DNA from: VBAS01 sp035318985
Lineage (GTDB): Bacteria > Bacteroidota > Bacteroidia > Chitinophagales > Chitinophagaceae
Length of the DNA: 64,000 bases
NCBI GenBank assembly: GCA_035318985.1
Contig: DATHDP010000130.1
Span: 6,405 to 70,404, forward strand
Reading direction: 5' to 3'
The translations under genes and the position numbers were made by a program. The stretch's first letter is position 1. Every line of letters starts with the position of its first letter. The notes below the pieces were generated by a model. That model had not been told where the DNA came from and did no database searches. It saw only the letters and a program-made list of their open reading frames with translations. This document shows positions 26,725-36,331 of this stretch, in pieces.

Positions 26725-27225
26725 ATGTCGGCAGCAGAGTTTAATGAATTGTTGTTAGGTAATGCCGATCCCTTAAGGCCATTTGCAGTAAATCTTACTC
26801 ATGATCAGGAAACGGCAAAAGATCTTTTCCAGGAGACATTGTACAAAGCCTTGGCAAACCAGGATAAATACAGTACCGGTACAAATATTAAAGCATGGTT
26901 GTTTACAATTATGCGAAACATTTTTATTAATAATTATAGAAGAAGGTCGAAGCAAAGAACAATTTTTGACATTGGAACCAATGAAATATTGATCAATTCA
27001 GGTAAAATAATTGTAAGGAATGGAGGAGAAGATTCTTTGCAAATGAAAGAGATCTGCAATGCAATACATCGACTGCCACAAATTTTTAAAACTCCTTTTT
27101 TGTTGTTCTTTGATGGATATAGGTATCATGAAATTTCTGAATCATTAAATGAACCTTTAGGAACAATAAAGAGCAGGATTCATTTTGCCCGTAAACTTTT
27201 GAAAGAACAGTTGAGTAAGTATTAA
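26725..27225 (+). CDS. ECF-type RNA polymerase sigma factor
   Basis: The 166-residue protein has sigma region 2 (AKDLFQETLYKALANQDKY and NIKAWLFTIMRNIFINNY, about residues 30-75) and region 4 with a helix-turn-helix (YHEISESLNEPLGTIKSRI, about 132-150). No anti-sigma gene is adjacent. It lies between the CarH-like regulator and crtI, only 9 bp before the latter. This parallels actinobacterial LitR-LitS, where a B12 photoreceptor controls a sigma factor that switches on crt genes. The same logic is inferred here. Confidence 0.9.
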   Translation: MSAAEFNELLLGNADPLRPFAVNLTHDQETAKDLFQETLYKALANQDKYSTGTNIKAWLFTIMRNIFINNYRRRSKQRTIFDIGTNEILINSGKIIVRNGGEDSLQMKEICNAIHRLPQIFKTPFLLFFDGYRYHEISESLNEPLGTIKSRIHFARKLLKEQLSKY

Positions 27226-27234
27226 AATTTTCTT

Positions 27235-28746
27235 ATGTCTTTATCAGTGATAATTGTAGGTAGTGGATTTGCAGGCTTATCAGCAGCTTCATTTATGGCG
27301 AAGGCCGGATGGAAAGTAACTGTTATAGAAAAAAACAGTGGACCGGGCGGTAGAGCAGAACAGTTAAAAGAAGACGGTTTCACTTTTGATATGGGGCCGA
27401 GCTGGTACTGGATGCCAGACGTTTTTGAAAGTTATTTTGAAAAATTTGGTAAAAAAATCTATGACTATTATTCATTAAAACGCCTCGATCCTTCTTATCG
27501 TATTTATTGGAATGATGGCTTTACCGATGTACCTGCCGATTACGATGAATTTACAAAAATGGCGGATGAATTTGAACCAGGCGCCAGCCAACAGTTAGAA
27601 AAATATCTAGCAGAAGCTGCTTATAAATATGAAACAGGTATCAATAAATTAGTACATAAACCGGGAAGATCATTTACCGAATTTATTGACCGGGATATCT
27701 TCAAAGGAGTGTTGAGGCTGGATGTTTTTACATCAATTAAAAAACATATACATAAATATTTCAAGAGCCAGAAGCTTCGTCAATTAATGGAGTTTCCTGT
27801 TTTATTCCTTGGCGCTTTGCCGGAAAATACTCCTGCACTTTATAGCTTAATGAATTATGCCGATATAAAAGGCGGAACATGGTACCCGCAGGGTGGTATG
27901 TATTCTGTGGTGAAAGCTATATATGAATTAGCACTTGAATTGGGAGTAAAATTTTGCTTTAATGAAGAAGCGGAACAAATATTTATTCAGGATGGGTTAG
28001 CGAAAAATTTAATTACGAATAAAAATGTTCATGAAGCTGATGTGATCATCAGTGGGGCAGATTATCATTTTACTGAAAAGAAACTTTTACCCAAGAAGTA
28101 CCGAAGTTATAGCGAAAATTATTGGGAGAAAAGGGTATTGGCACCAAGCTGCTTATTATATTTTGTTGGTCTGAATAGAAAATTGAAGAATGTAATTCAT
28201 CATTCCTTGTTTTTCGATGTCCCGTTTGAGCAACACGCAAAAGAGATCTATGATGATCCCCAATGGCCTACCAATCCGCTTTTTTATGTAAGTATAAATT
28301 CTGTTACTGATGATACGGTGGCTCCGGCTGGATGTGATAATATGGTTTTGCTGATACCCATCTCATCAGGTTTACAGAATGATGATGAAACTACAAGAGA
28401 AAAATATTTTCGGCAGATCATAAAGCGAATGGAAAAACATACGGGACAATCTATTCTTGATTCGGTTATATATAAGAAAACATTTTCTGTTTCTGATTTT
28501 GCAAGCGAGTATAATTCGTTTCGGGGGAATGCATATGGTTTAGCAAACACATTAATGCAAACCGCTATATTCAAACCATCCTGCAAAAGCAAAAAAGTGA
28601 AAAATTTATTTTATACCGGCCAATTAACAGTACCTGGCCCTGGTGTGCCACCCTGTTTGATTAGTGGTGAAGTAGTTGCGAAAGAAGTAGTTAAAGACTG
28701 CGATCGATATTCTAAACGGTATCATGAAAAATTAATTAGTGATTAA
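27235..28746 (+). CDS. crtI: Phytoene desaturase
   Basis: A 503-residue FAD enzyme with the dinucleotide-binding motif IIVGSGFAGLSAA at the N-terminus, then EKNSGPGGRAEQ and FDMGPSWYWMPDVFE, which is specific to CrtI-type desaturases. The C-terminal segment FYTGQLTVPGPGVPPCLISG near residues 460-480 is the classic CrtI ending. It converts phytoene to lycopene by successive desaturations at the membrane. It lies 9 bp after the sigma gene and 11 bp before crtB in one operon. Confidence 0.95.
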   Translation: MSLSVIIVGSGFAGLSAASFMAKAGWKVTVIEKNSGPGGRAEQLKEDGFTFDMGPSWYWMPDVFESYFEKFGKKIYDYYSLKRLDPSYRIYWNDGFTDVPADYDEFTKMADEFEPGASQQLEKYLAEAAYKYETGINKLVHKPGRSFTEFIDRDIFKGVLRLDVFTSIKKHIHKYFKSQKLRQLMEFPVLFLGALPENTPALYSLMNYADIKGGTWYPQGGMYSVVKAIYELALELGVKFCFNEEAEQIFIQDGLAKNLITNKNVHEADVIISGADYHFTEKKLLPKKYRSYSENYWEKRVLAPSCLLYFVGLNRKLKNVIHHSLFFDVPFEQHAKEIYDDPQWPTNPLFYVSINSVTDDTVAPAGCDNMVLLIPISSGLQNDDETTREKYFRQIIKRMEKHTGQSILDSVIYKKTFSVSDFASEYNSFRGNAYGLANTLMQTAIFKPSCKSKKVKNLFYTGQLTVPGPGVPPCLISGEVVAKEVVKDCDRYSKRYHEKLISD

Positions 28747-28757
28747 ACGAAAAGGTA

Positions 28758-29597
28758 ATGATTGCGAAATTTCATGCAGTGAGTAATAGAAGCAGTGAGA
28801 TAACGACGAGGGAGTATAGCACTTCTTTTTCCTCTGCAATTCGTTTATTGCACCACGATATGCGACAACCTATTTATAATATTTATGGTTTCGTTCGGTT
28901 TGCAGATGAGATTGTGGATACTTTTCATGATTATGATAAAACTTTGCTTTTGGAAGAATTTAAAAGGGAAACTTATATTGCTATTGACAGGAAAATTAGT
29001 TTAAATCCAATACTGAATAGCTTTCAGCAAACGGTAAATGAGTATAACATTGATCGTGATCTGATAGACGCATTCTTTAGTAGCATGGAGATGGACCTGA
29101 GTCAAAGAAATTACGATATAAAAAATTTTAATGAGTATGTTTACGGGTCGGCGGAAGTAGTAGGGCTTATGTGCCTGTATGTTTTTTGTGAAGGGAAAAA
29201 AGAGCTTTTTGAAAAACTTAGAGGTTCAGCATGTTCTCTCGGTGCGGCTTTTCAAAAAGTAAATTTTTTGCGAGATATCAGGGACGATTACAACAGTTTG
29301 TCCCGTATGTATTTTCCAGGCTGTGATTTTAATAATTTTACGGATGATGATAAGAAAAAAATTGAAGTAGATATTTTTAATGATTTTAAAATAGCTTATA
29401 ATGGCATCTTAAAATTGCCATTGAAATCAAGATTTGGCGTATATGTTGCTTATAAGTATTATTTGTCTTTGTTTAGAAAAATTAAAAGTTTAGAGCCTGC
29501 AAAAGTGTTGGAATCAAGAATACGGATACCTGGCTATGAAAAGGCAATGATAGTATTAAGAGCAGGAGTTAAAAATCAATTGGGATTAATAGGATAA
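28758..29597 (+). CDS. crtB: Phytoene synthase
   Basis: The 279-residue product contains the first aspartate-rich motif DEIVD (residues 50-54) and the second FLRDIRDDY (about 170-178). Both bind the Mg-diphosphate groups of geranylgeranyl diphosphate. YVYGSAEVVG near residue 128 is also characteristic. It condenses two geranylgeranyl diphosphates into phytoene. It overlaps idi by one base (TAATG), so translation is coupled. Confidence 0.95.
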   Translation: MIAKFHAVSNRSSEITTREYSTSFSSAIRLLHHDMRQPIYNIYGFVRFADEIVDTFHDYDKTLLLEEFKRETYIAIDRKISLNPILNSFQQTVNEYNIDRDLIDAFFSSMEMDLSQRNYDIKNFNEYVYGSAEVVGLMCLYVFCEGKKELFEKLRGSACSLGAAFQKVNFLRDIRDDYNSLSRMYFPGCDFNNFTDDDKKKIEVDIFNDFKIAYNGILKLPLKSRFGVYVAYKYYLSLFRKIKSLEPAKVLESRIRIPGYEKAMIVLRAGVKNQLGLIG

Positions 29598-30145
29598 TGG
29601 AAAATGATAAAGTCATATTAGTAAGCGAACATGATGACATGGTTGGCATCATGGATAAAATGGAAGCACATAAGCAAGGCTTGTTGCATAGGGCATTTAG
29701 TGTGTTTATTTTTAATACAAAAGGCGAAATGTTGTTACAACAAAGAGCAATTAGTAAGTATCATAGCGGAGGTTTATGGACAAATGCATGTTGTAGCCAC
29801 CCCATGCCCGGAGAAAAAACAAAGGATGCCGCACAACGAAGGTTGATGGAAGAACTCGGTTTTGAAACACCTGTTGAAAAAATATTTGATTTTGTTTACA
29901 AGGCTGCATTTGAAAATGGATTGACCGAACACGAATTCGATCATGTTTTTGCCGGTGAGTATGAAGGTAAATTCAACATTAACCCTGACGAAGTAAATGA
30001 TGTTTGTTATAAAGAAATTTCAGAGATAAAGGAAACATTGCAAACTCATCCGCAGAAGTATACAGCATGGTTTCATCTTGCCTTTCCAAAAATTGAAGAA
30101 TGGTGGAAAAATCGATATGCAGATTCAACTATTGAAGTGAAATAG
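29597..30145 (+). CDS. idi: Isopentenyl-diphosphate delta-isomerase, type 1
   Basis: The 182-residue Nudix protein has the active-site cysteine segment GLWTNACCSHPMPGE near residues 58-72 and the Nudix glutamate region RRLMEELGFE. TEHEFDHVFAGEY near 116 provides further metal and catalytic residues. It interconverts isopentenyl and dimethylallyl diphosphate and so feeds precursor into carotenoids. It sits within the crt operon, overlapping crtB by one base and 2 bp before crtZ. Confidence 0.95.
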   Translation: MENDKVILVSEHDDMVGIMDKMEAHKQGLLHRAFSVFIFNTKGEMLLQQRAISKYHSGGLWTNACCSHPMPGEKTKDAAQRRLMEELGFETPVEKIFDFVYKAAFENGLTEHEFDHVFAGEYEGKFNINPDEVNDVCYKEISEIKETLQTHPQKYTAWFHLAFPKIEEWWKNRYADSTIEVK

Positions 30146-30147
30146 TT

Positions 30148-30657
30148 ATGACCTGGCTTTACTATATACTTGTTTTAATTGCAACATTCATTAGTATGGA
30201 AGGTGTTACATGGCTCACTCATCGTTATGTCATGCATGGATTTCTCTGGTACCTGCATAAAGATCATCACCAGGTGGAGTCCGGTTTTTTTGAAAAGAAT
30301 GATGCATTCTTTGTCATCTTCGCAGTACCAAGTGTATTGTTGATCTATTTCGGCACATTTAATAATGTATGGTGGATGCAGGCAATCGGTTTTGGCATCA
30401 TGGCTTATGGTGCTGGATATTTTTTGGTGCATGATGTCATCATTCACCAGCGGTTCAAATGGTTTACACGAAGCAATAATTCCTATGTTCGTGCTATACG
30501 TTGGGCACATAAAATGCATCACAAACATCTCGATCGGCATCAAGGCGAAAGTTTTGGGATGTTACTTGTTCATAAAAAATATTGGGATAAAATAAGACGT
30601 GACAAAAAGTTAATGGCAGGAAATAAAAAAGTGGAGTATGCGCCGACGAGTAATTGA
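30148..30657 (+). CDS. crtZ: Beta-carotene hydroxylase
   Basis: The 169-residue membrane protein carries the di-iron histidine clusters of the fatty-acid hydroxylase superfamily: THRYVMHG, HKDHHQ, HDVIIHQ and HKMHHKHLDRH. It has about four hydrophobic segments. CrtZ hydroxylates both rings of beta-carotene to give zeaxanthin. No ketolase gene is present nearby, so zeaxanthin or a derivative is the predicted end product. A 151-bp gap separates it from crtY. Confidence 0.93.
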   Translation: MTWLYYILVLIATFISMEGVTWLTHRYVMHGFLWYLHKDHHQVESGFFEKNDAFFVIFAVPSVLLIYFGTFNNVWWMQAIGFGIMAYGAGYFLVHDVIIHQRFKWFTRSNNSYVRAIRWAHKMHHKHLDRHQGESFGMLLVHKKYWDKIRRDKKLMAGNKKVEYAPTSN

Positions 30658-30808
30658 TATATTGATACCAGCATTTGTACCTTGATTTAACTTTTGTTGC
30701 GACGCTCCGTTCATATTTCTGTTCACTATTCAGCAAAAACGACCGTAGTTTATTCAAAGTCAAGCATCGCAATCTTTTCATCGTTCCTATTTTTAATCAT
30801 CAATTAAT

Positions 30809-31957
30809 TTGTCACTTTCTTCCAAATATGATTTTATTTTTTTAGGAGCAGGATGTGCAACTTTAAGCATTGTCATGCGCATGATCAAAAGTGGAAAATT
30901 TTCGGATAAGAAGATACTTCTGATAGATAAAGAAAAAAAAACAAAAAATGACCGGACCTGGTGTTTCTGGGAAAATCAAAATGGTTTTTTTGAAGCGATC
31001 GTTCATAAAAAATGGGATACGATCTCTTTTTTAAGTGACAGTTTTTCCTCGGACATGAACATTGCGCCTTACAAATACAAAATGATCCGGGGCTTTGATT
31101 TTTACCAATATTGTTTCCGTGAAATTGAACAACAAAAGAACATAGATATTCTTTATGGGGAGATAACACAAACTCATGTACATCAAGAAGGGATCACTGT
31201 ACACATTAACGGTAAAATGCTGAATCCTGACTATGCTACTATCTTTAATTCAATTTTGCCAAAAGAATCCGGTGCCCACGGTATCATTAATATATTACAA
31301 CATTTCAAAGGGTGGATGATTGAAACATCACAGGCAGCTTTTGACCCTACTAAAGCCAGCTTCATGGATTTTCGTGTCGGCCAAAAAGATGATACAACAT
31401 TTGCTTATTTGCTCCCTCTTTCCACAACAAAAGCACTAGTTGAATACACATTATTTTCAAAAGAAATATTAGAGGATGCTGTTTATGAGACCGAATTAAA
31501 AAATTATATTGAAAATATTCTTCAATTAAAAAAATACGAGGTAATAGAAAAAGAATTTGGTGTAATACCAATGACCACCAGGAAATTTCCATTTTACGAA
31601 AACGATCGTTATAATATTGGTTCAGCAGGAGGACAAACAAAAGCTTCCAGCGGATATACTTTTCAATTTATACAAAAGCAATCACAAATTATTGTTGACT
31701 CGCTTATAAAAGGAAGCTCATTAAAGCAAATTCCATCAACACCAAAGCGATTCAGATTTTACGATAATACTCTTTTGTATATTCTATATCACAGAAAGCT
31801 ACAGGGGAAAGATATTTTTACCAGGATGTTTGCAAAAAACGATCCGATACAAGTCTTGAAGTTTCTTGACAATGAAAGCACTTTGCCAGAAGAATTAAAG
31901 ATCATTTCAACATTACCAACTTTTCCTTTTCTAAAAGCAGCTCTTAAACAAATCTGA
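30809..31957 (+). CDS. crtY: Lycopene beta-cyclase (CrtY type)
   Basis: The start is taken as TTG at 30809 (MSLSSKYDFIFLGAGCATL). The upstream frame is closed by a stop at 30794-30796, and the next ATG falls inside the FAD-binding motif. The motif FLGAGCATLS binds FAD, and DRTWCFWE near residue 50 is characteristic of CrtY/lycopene cyclases. The 382-residue length fits. It cyclises lycopene to beta-carotene, the substrate of crtZ. The 151-bp leader may mean it has its own promoter. Confidence 0.92.
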   Translation: MSLSSKYDFIFLGAGCATLSIVMRMIKSGKFSDKKILLIDKEKKTKNDRTWCFWENQNGFFEAIVHKKWDTISFLSDSFSSDMNIAPYKYKMIRGFDFYQYCFREIEQQKNIDILYGEITQTHVHQEGITVHINGKMLNPDYATIFNSILPKESGAHGIINILQHFKGWMIETSQAAFDPTKASFMDFRVGQKDDTTFAYLLPLSTTKALVEYTLFSKEILEDAVYETELKNYIENILQLKKYEVIEKEFGVIPMTTRKFPFYENDRYNIGSAGGQTKASSGYTFQFIQKQSQIIVDSLIKGSSLKQIPSTPKRFRFYDNTLLYILYHRKLQGKDIFTRMFAKNDPIQVLKFLDNESTLPEELKIISTLPTFPFLKAALKQI

Positions 31958-32398
31958 TCATTGATCAGGGTCCAATTGCATAAACTCTCTTTTGACAGCC
32001 TTCAGCATACTGAACAATTGAACAATTTGTATTAACAATAAGATAGCTAATGCAAGAATTACATACCACGGTAGTCTAACTGTTTTTACCCCCGAGATCT
32101 CCTGGAATTTTTCAATGTGATAGCCGGTAAGAGCGGAGCCGATTGCCATGCCTGCGACCAAAAAGGACAGAAGTGAGAATAAGACTTTTAAAAACATGAT
32201 CCGCATGGTAGAATAACCTACTTTGAAATTTTCGAGAATAGCTGCAGGAATGATCAATACCAATGCGATCCAACTCCAGTTTTTATTGAACCATGCGTCA
32301 TTCAATGAAACGTTAAGTACCAGGACCAATACGATCGATAAAAGGCCCCAGGGGAATATTAAAAATGAAGAAGTTTTAGAGGTTGGTGCCATGATCAA
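31958..32398 (-). CDS. Small four-helix membrane protein of unknown function
   Basis: The 146-residue protein has about four hydrophobic segments near residues 12-30, 40-52, 68-88 and 108-130. No catalytic motif is visible. The second Met (residue 3) is an equally good start. It is transcribed toward crtY and converges with it with no spacer. I do not recognise its family; a role in the envelope is the most that can be said. Confidence 0.7.
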   Translation of the reverse strand: MIMAPTSKTSSFLIFPWGLLSIVLVLVLNVSLNDAWFNKNWSWIALVLIIPAAILENFKVGYSTMRIMFLKVLFSLLSFLVAGMAIGSALTGYHIEKFQEISGVKTVRLPWYVILALAILLLIQIVQLFSMLKAVKREFMQLDPDQ

Positions 32399-32523
32399 AA
32401 TTTTATTAAGTAGAAAGATAAAAATTATTTGTCCATGATGGCATACTTTTATTTCACATACTTACACCCGTTATTTATTAAAACAGGTAAATTCATGTCT
32501 AATTCTTAAACTCACGTTTTCAT

Positions 32524-33852
32524 ATGAAAATTCTTACAGGTAAAAAGGAATTTTTTCCCGGCGTTGGAAAAATAAATTATGAAGGTCCACAGTCAGATAA
32601 TCCTCTTGCTTATCGGTGGTATGATGAAAATAAAACGGTAGCAGGTAGATCAATGAAAGATCATCTTCGGTTTGCATGTGCATACTGGCATAGCTTCTGC
32701 GGTAGTGGTGCTGATCCTTTTGGTGAACCCACACATTTATTTTCATGGAATGAAAAGAATGATGCAATCGAAAGAGCAAAAGATAAAGCTGATGCCGCTT
32801 TTGAATTCATTACAAAACTTGGCCTCCCATACTATTGTTTTCACGACCTGGATGTGATTGATTATACTAATGATGTAAAAGAAAATGACAAGCGATTAAA
32901 TGCTATCACGGATTATTTAAGTGAGAAGCAAACAGCTAGTGGAGTAAAGCTATTATGGGGTACTGCAAATTTATTTTCCAATCGCAGATATATGAATGGC
33001 GCTGCAACGAATCCTGATTTTCATGTATTGGCGCATGCGGCGGCACAGGTGAAATCTGCATTGGATGCAACGATCAGATTGGGTGGCGAGAATTATGTAT
33101 TCTGGGGCGGAAGAGAGGGATACATGAGTTTACTGAATACAGACATGAAAAGAGAGAAAGAACATTTTGCAATGTTTCTCCATAAGGCAAAAGAATATGC
33201 AAGAAGCAAGGGTTTCAAAGGAACATTTTTCATTGAACCGAAACCTTGTGAACCAAGCAAACATCAATATGATTATGATTGTGAAACTGTAATTGGCTTT
33301 TTAAGGCAACATGATCTTTTAAACGATTTTAAAATAAATGTTGAGGTGAATCATGCAACACTGGCGGGACATACATTCACTCATGAATTACAAGTGGCGG
33401 CAGATGCAGGATTATTAGGTAGCATTGATGCTAATCGTGGCGATTATCAGAACGGATGGGATACTGACCAGTTTCCGAATAATATAAATGAGCTTGCGGA
33501 AGCGATGATCGTGATCCTTGAAGCGGGTGGATTTGGCGGCGGCGGCATAAACTTCGATGCGAAGATCCGCAGAAACTCAACTGATGCTGAAGATCTTTTT
33601 CATGCACATATAGGAGGCATGGACACATTTGCAAGAGCATTGATCATTGCAGATAATGTTTTAAGTAGATCGGACTATAAAAAAGCCAGGAAGAGCCGGT
33701 ATGCATCATTCGATAAAGCACAGGGAAAAGAATTTGAAGAAGGAAAATTGTCGCTGGAGGATCTGCGAACTTATGCAATTGCGAATGGCGAGCCATTAAC
33801 GAAGAGTGGCAAGCAAGAATACATGGAAAACATTATCAACAGATATATTTAA
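32524..33852 (+). CDS. xylA: Xylose isomerase
   Basis: The 442-residue protein is full length for the class II xylose isomerases. It starts FFPGVGKINYEGP and contains the catalytic His region YCFHDLDVID, the FWGGREGY signature near 193-200, and metal ligands in FIEPKPCEPSKHQYD and VEVNHATLAGHTF. It converts D-xylose to D-xylulose in the cytoplasm. A Gfo/Idh gene follows after 14 bp. A xylulokinase is not adjacent; the FGGY kinase at 43498 is the only sugar kinase candidate in the window. Confidence 0.96.
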   Translation: MKILTGKKEFFPGVGKINYEGPQSDNPLAYRWYDENKTVAGRSMKDHLRFACAYWHSFCGSGADPFGEPTHLFSWNEKNDAIERAKDKADAAFEFITKLGLPYYCFHDLDVIDYTNDVKENDKRLNAITDYLSEKQTASGVKLLWGTANLFSNRRYMNGAATNPDFHVLAHAAAQVKSALDATIRLGGENYVFWGGREGYMSLLNTDMKREKEHFAMFLHKAKEYARSKGFKGTFFIEPKPCEPSKHQYDYDCETVIGFLRQHDLLNDFKINVEVNHATLAGHTFTHELQVAADAGLLGSIDANRGDYQNGWDTDQFPNNINELAEAMIVILEAGGFGGGGINFDAKIRRNSTDAEDLFHAHIGGMDTFARALIIADNVLSRSDYKKARKSRYASFDKAQGKEFEEGKLSLEDLRTYAIANGEPLTKSGKQEYMENIINRYI

Positions 33853-33866
33853 GCTCTTAAACTTTC

Positions 33867-34850
33867 ATGAAGAACATTAGCGGAACAGTTAATTGGGGCA
33901 TCATAGGTTGTGGTGATGTATGTGAAGTTAAAAGCGGACCTGCATTCAACAAAGTTGCCAATTCCAAATTAGTTGCAGTAATGCGCCGAAACTTGGATAA
34001 AGCAAAGGATTTTGCACAGCGTCATGGCGTACCAAAATATTATTCAGAGGCTGCAGAACTGATAAACGATAAAGAAGTAAATGCGATTTATATTGCCACA
34101 CCACCTTCTTCACATGAGTCCTATTTAGAGATGGCCTTGAGGGTAGGTAAGCCTGTTTATGTTGAGAAGCCCGTTACTGTAAACTCTGCATCTGTGCAAA
34201 GAATGATGGAAATGGAAAAGAAGCATGGTGGCAAAGTAAGTGTGGCACATTACAGGCGAGGCTTGTTGCTATTTAATAAAATAAAACAATTAGTGAATGA
34301 TGGAGCAATAGGAAAAGTGAAGTTGATCTTGTTGAGGACATTGCAACCGCCGGTAAGTAAGATCATAACTCAGACAGAAGATAATTGGCGGGTCGATCCC
34401 GCAATTTCAGGAGGAGGTTTATTTCATGATCTTTCTCCACATCAGCTGGATATTATGTATTGGATATTTGGACCGCCGCAACAAGTACATGTGCAGGCTG
34501 CTAACCAGGGAAAGATTTACAATGCACCAGATCTTACAATGGCACAGATCGCATTTCCAAATGATATTTACTTTGATGGTGTTTGGAATTTTAATGTGGC
34601 GGAAATAGCTACGAGTGATTCATGTGAAATTATTGGAGACAAAGGAAACATACGGTTTAGTTTTTTTCGAATAAGCACAATAGAATTAAATACAAGTGCC
34701 GGCACGGAAATATTTGAGTTGGAATACCCGGTAAATATTCAACAACCACATATTAATAATGTAGTGAAGTTTTTTCGCGGTGAAGGAGTTAACCCGTGCA
34801 GTCTTGAAGAAGCATTGGTTACTATGAATGTGATGGATAAAGCAAATTGA
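33867..34850 (+). CDS. Gfo/Idh/MocA family oxidoreductase (cytoplasmic)
   Basis: The N-terminal Rossmann fold starts WGIIGCGDVCEVKSGPAF, and the diagnostic EKPV motif lies near residue 100. The second half contains GGGLFHDLSPHQLDIM, typical of the substrate domain. It has no signal peptide, unlike the paralogue at 36332. Family members oxidise sugars or sugar derivatives with NAD(P). Its place 14 bp after xylA suggests oxidation of a pentose or related sugar. The exact substrate is not known. Confidence 0.9.
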   Translation: MKNISGTVNWGIIGCGDVCEVKSGPAFNKVANSKLVAVMRRNLDKAKDFAQRHGVPKYYSEAAELINDKEVNAIYIATPPSSHESYLEMALRVGKPVYVEKPVTVNSASVQRMMEMEKKHGGKVSVAHYRRGLLLFNKIKQLVNDGAIGKVKLILLRTLQPPVSKIITQTEDNWRVDPAISGGGLFHDLSPHQLDIMYWIFGPPQQVHVQAANQGKIYNAPDLTMAQIAFPNDIYFDGVWNFNVAEIATSDSCEIIGDKGNIRFSFFRISTIELNTSAGTEIFELEYPVNIQQPHINNVVKFFRGEGVNPCSLEEALVTMNVMDKAN

Positions 34851-34859
34851 TCTCAGTTA

Positions 34860-35450
34860 TTATATTGAAGTATTTAAAACTGGTTCCTTTGATTCTTTCA
34901 GGCAGCTAAAAACTATTTTATAAAATTCGGGATGTGACTGCCAGGTTTTTCCCGTAACAATTTTTCCATCCTTCACTGCTTCATCTGGAGTTATGTATAT
35001 GCCACCACATGCTTCCACTTCAGATTTTACATGTTCATAGCAAGCTATCTTTTTATTGTTCACTAATCCTGCAGTCACCAAAATTTGTGAGCCGTGACAA
35101 ATAGCAAAAATGTATTTATTGCTCTTGTGAAATTCCTTTATGATCTGAATTACTCTTTCATCATTGCGCAAATATTCTGGCGCCCTGCCTCCGGGCATCA
35201 AAACAGCTACATATTCAGCAGGGTTAACGTCATCAAATGAAATATCAGATTCAATAATGTAGCCCATTCTTTCTACATAAGTATCCCATCCCGGTTCGAA
35301 ATCATGCATTACAAGATTCATTCTTTTCACTGTTGGCGCAGCTATCACAGGTATATAGCCCTCCTCTCTTAAGCGATGCGACGCATAAAGAATTTCAAAA
35401 CTTTCACCTGCATCACCGGTGATGATCAGTATCTTCTTTCCAGCTGTCAT
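34860..35450 (-). CDS. DJ-1/PfpI family protein
   Basis: The 196-residue protein has the family nucleophile elbow FAICHGSQ with cysteine near residue 103, followed by the conserved AGLVNNKKIACY. An acidic residue early in the chain (ITGDAGESFE) fits the glutamate of the active site. Members are proteases, glyoxalases or deglycases, and the exact type cannot be told. It converges with the Gfo/Idh gene, 9 bp apart. Confidence 0.88.
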   Translation of the reverse strand: MTAGKKILIITGDAGESFEILYASHRLREEGYIPVIAAPTVKRMNLVMHDFEPGWDTYVERMGYIIESDISFDDVNPAEYVAVLMPGGRAPEYLRNDERVIQIIKEFHKSNKYIFAICHGSQILVTAGLVNNKKIACYEHVKSEVEACGGIYITPDEAVKDGKIVTGKTWQSHPEFYKIVFSCLKESKEPVLNTSI

Positions 35451-35496
35451 AAATTAATATTTTATTTAATTAAGTTTAAAAATAGCAAGAAACTTT

Positions 35497-36315
35497 TCAA
35501 TACATATCCAAATACGCTTTCGCAAATCGTTTCCCAATTGTCCTTTGCCCTTTTGAATCAAAATGCAAATGATCGCCTTTGTCTTTTAACTCTTTTGTTG
35601 AAATAACTCTGCTGTTCTTATCTTCTGCAGCATAATCATGTATTACTTTATTTATCAAATTAAAGTTTGCCGGATTTTCTGAAAAAGAACCTAATTCACC
35701 TAATAAAACGGGCAATTCGTTATTCCCAATCGCCGATCTGAATTTTGAAAATAGTAAATGAAGTCTTTCTTTATAAAGAGGAATATCTTTTTCATTAGCA
35801 TCGCTTTCTCCCTGGTGCCAGAGAATTCCTTTGATGATCCCATTTTGTTTAGCGATATCAACCTTTGATAAAAAATTTGAAAACAATTTTACATCCCGAT
35901 AAACAGAATCACCGAGCCACTGACTTATCGAACTGCCGCCCACGGCAGTTGGAATAATTAATATAGAAATGCTGTCAGGAATTTTTGTGATAAGTGTTTT
36001 TGCAAAAGAAAGTCCACAGTCAAGTCCTGTTCTTTCGGGTTCATAAAAGTGTAGTGGCTCTTTGGCGATGATGATCTGCCCATTTTTAGTAATTGATAAA
36101 ATTCTTTTATCAGAAACTGTATCCTCTGGCTCAACAATACCACGACCGGCCATATTTGATTGCCCCGCCATGATAAATACCCAAACATTTTCTTTTTTTA
36201 TACTATTTGACATTGCTTCAATTCGTTTTGGAAAATAGGTTGTTCTATCAGCTACAATTTTATGGCTGCATGAAACTGAAAAGATAATTGTCAGAAAAAT
36301 AAGACTACGTATCAT
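35497..36315 (-). CDS. SGNH-type carbohydrate esterase lipoprotein (sialate O-acetylesterase-like)
   Basis: A lipobox (FSVSC) ends a short signal peptide, so the 272-residue protein is probably a lipoprotein. The nucleophile lies in MAGQSNMAGRG near residue 53, the GGSSISQW segment provides the oxyanion region, and WHQGESD and DHLHFDSKGQ carry the remaining catalytic residues. This fits DUF303/SASA carbohydrate acetylesterases. It may remove acetyl groups from xylan-like or other glycans. It lies 16 bp after the Gfo/Idh gene at 36332 on the same strand. Confidence 0.82.
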   Translation of the reverse strand: MIRSLIFLTIIFSVSCSHKIVADRTTYFPKRIEAMSNSIKKENVWVFIMAGQSNMAGRGIVEPEDTVSDKRILSITKNGQIIIAKEPLHFYEPERTGLDCGLSFAKTLITKIPDSISILIIPTAVGGSSISQWLGDSVYRDVKLFSNFLSKVDIAKQNGIIKGILWHQGESDANEKDIPLYKERLHLLFSKFRSAIGNNELPVLLGELGSFSENPANFNLINKVIHDYAAEDKNSRVISTKELKDKGDHLHFDSKGQRTIGKRFAKAYLDMY

Positions 36316-36331
36316 ATAACTATTTCTGTTC

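Noticed and set aside
30494..30781. 95-codon minus-strand frame across the crtZ end and the following gap
   Set aside because: Most of it is antisense to histidine-rich crtZ sequence; no ribosome-binding site or family signature.
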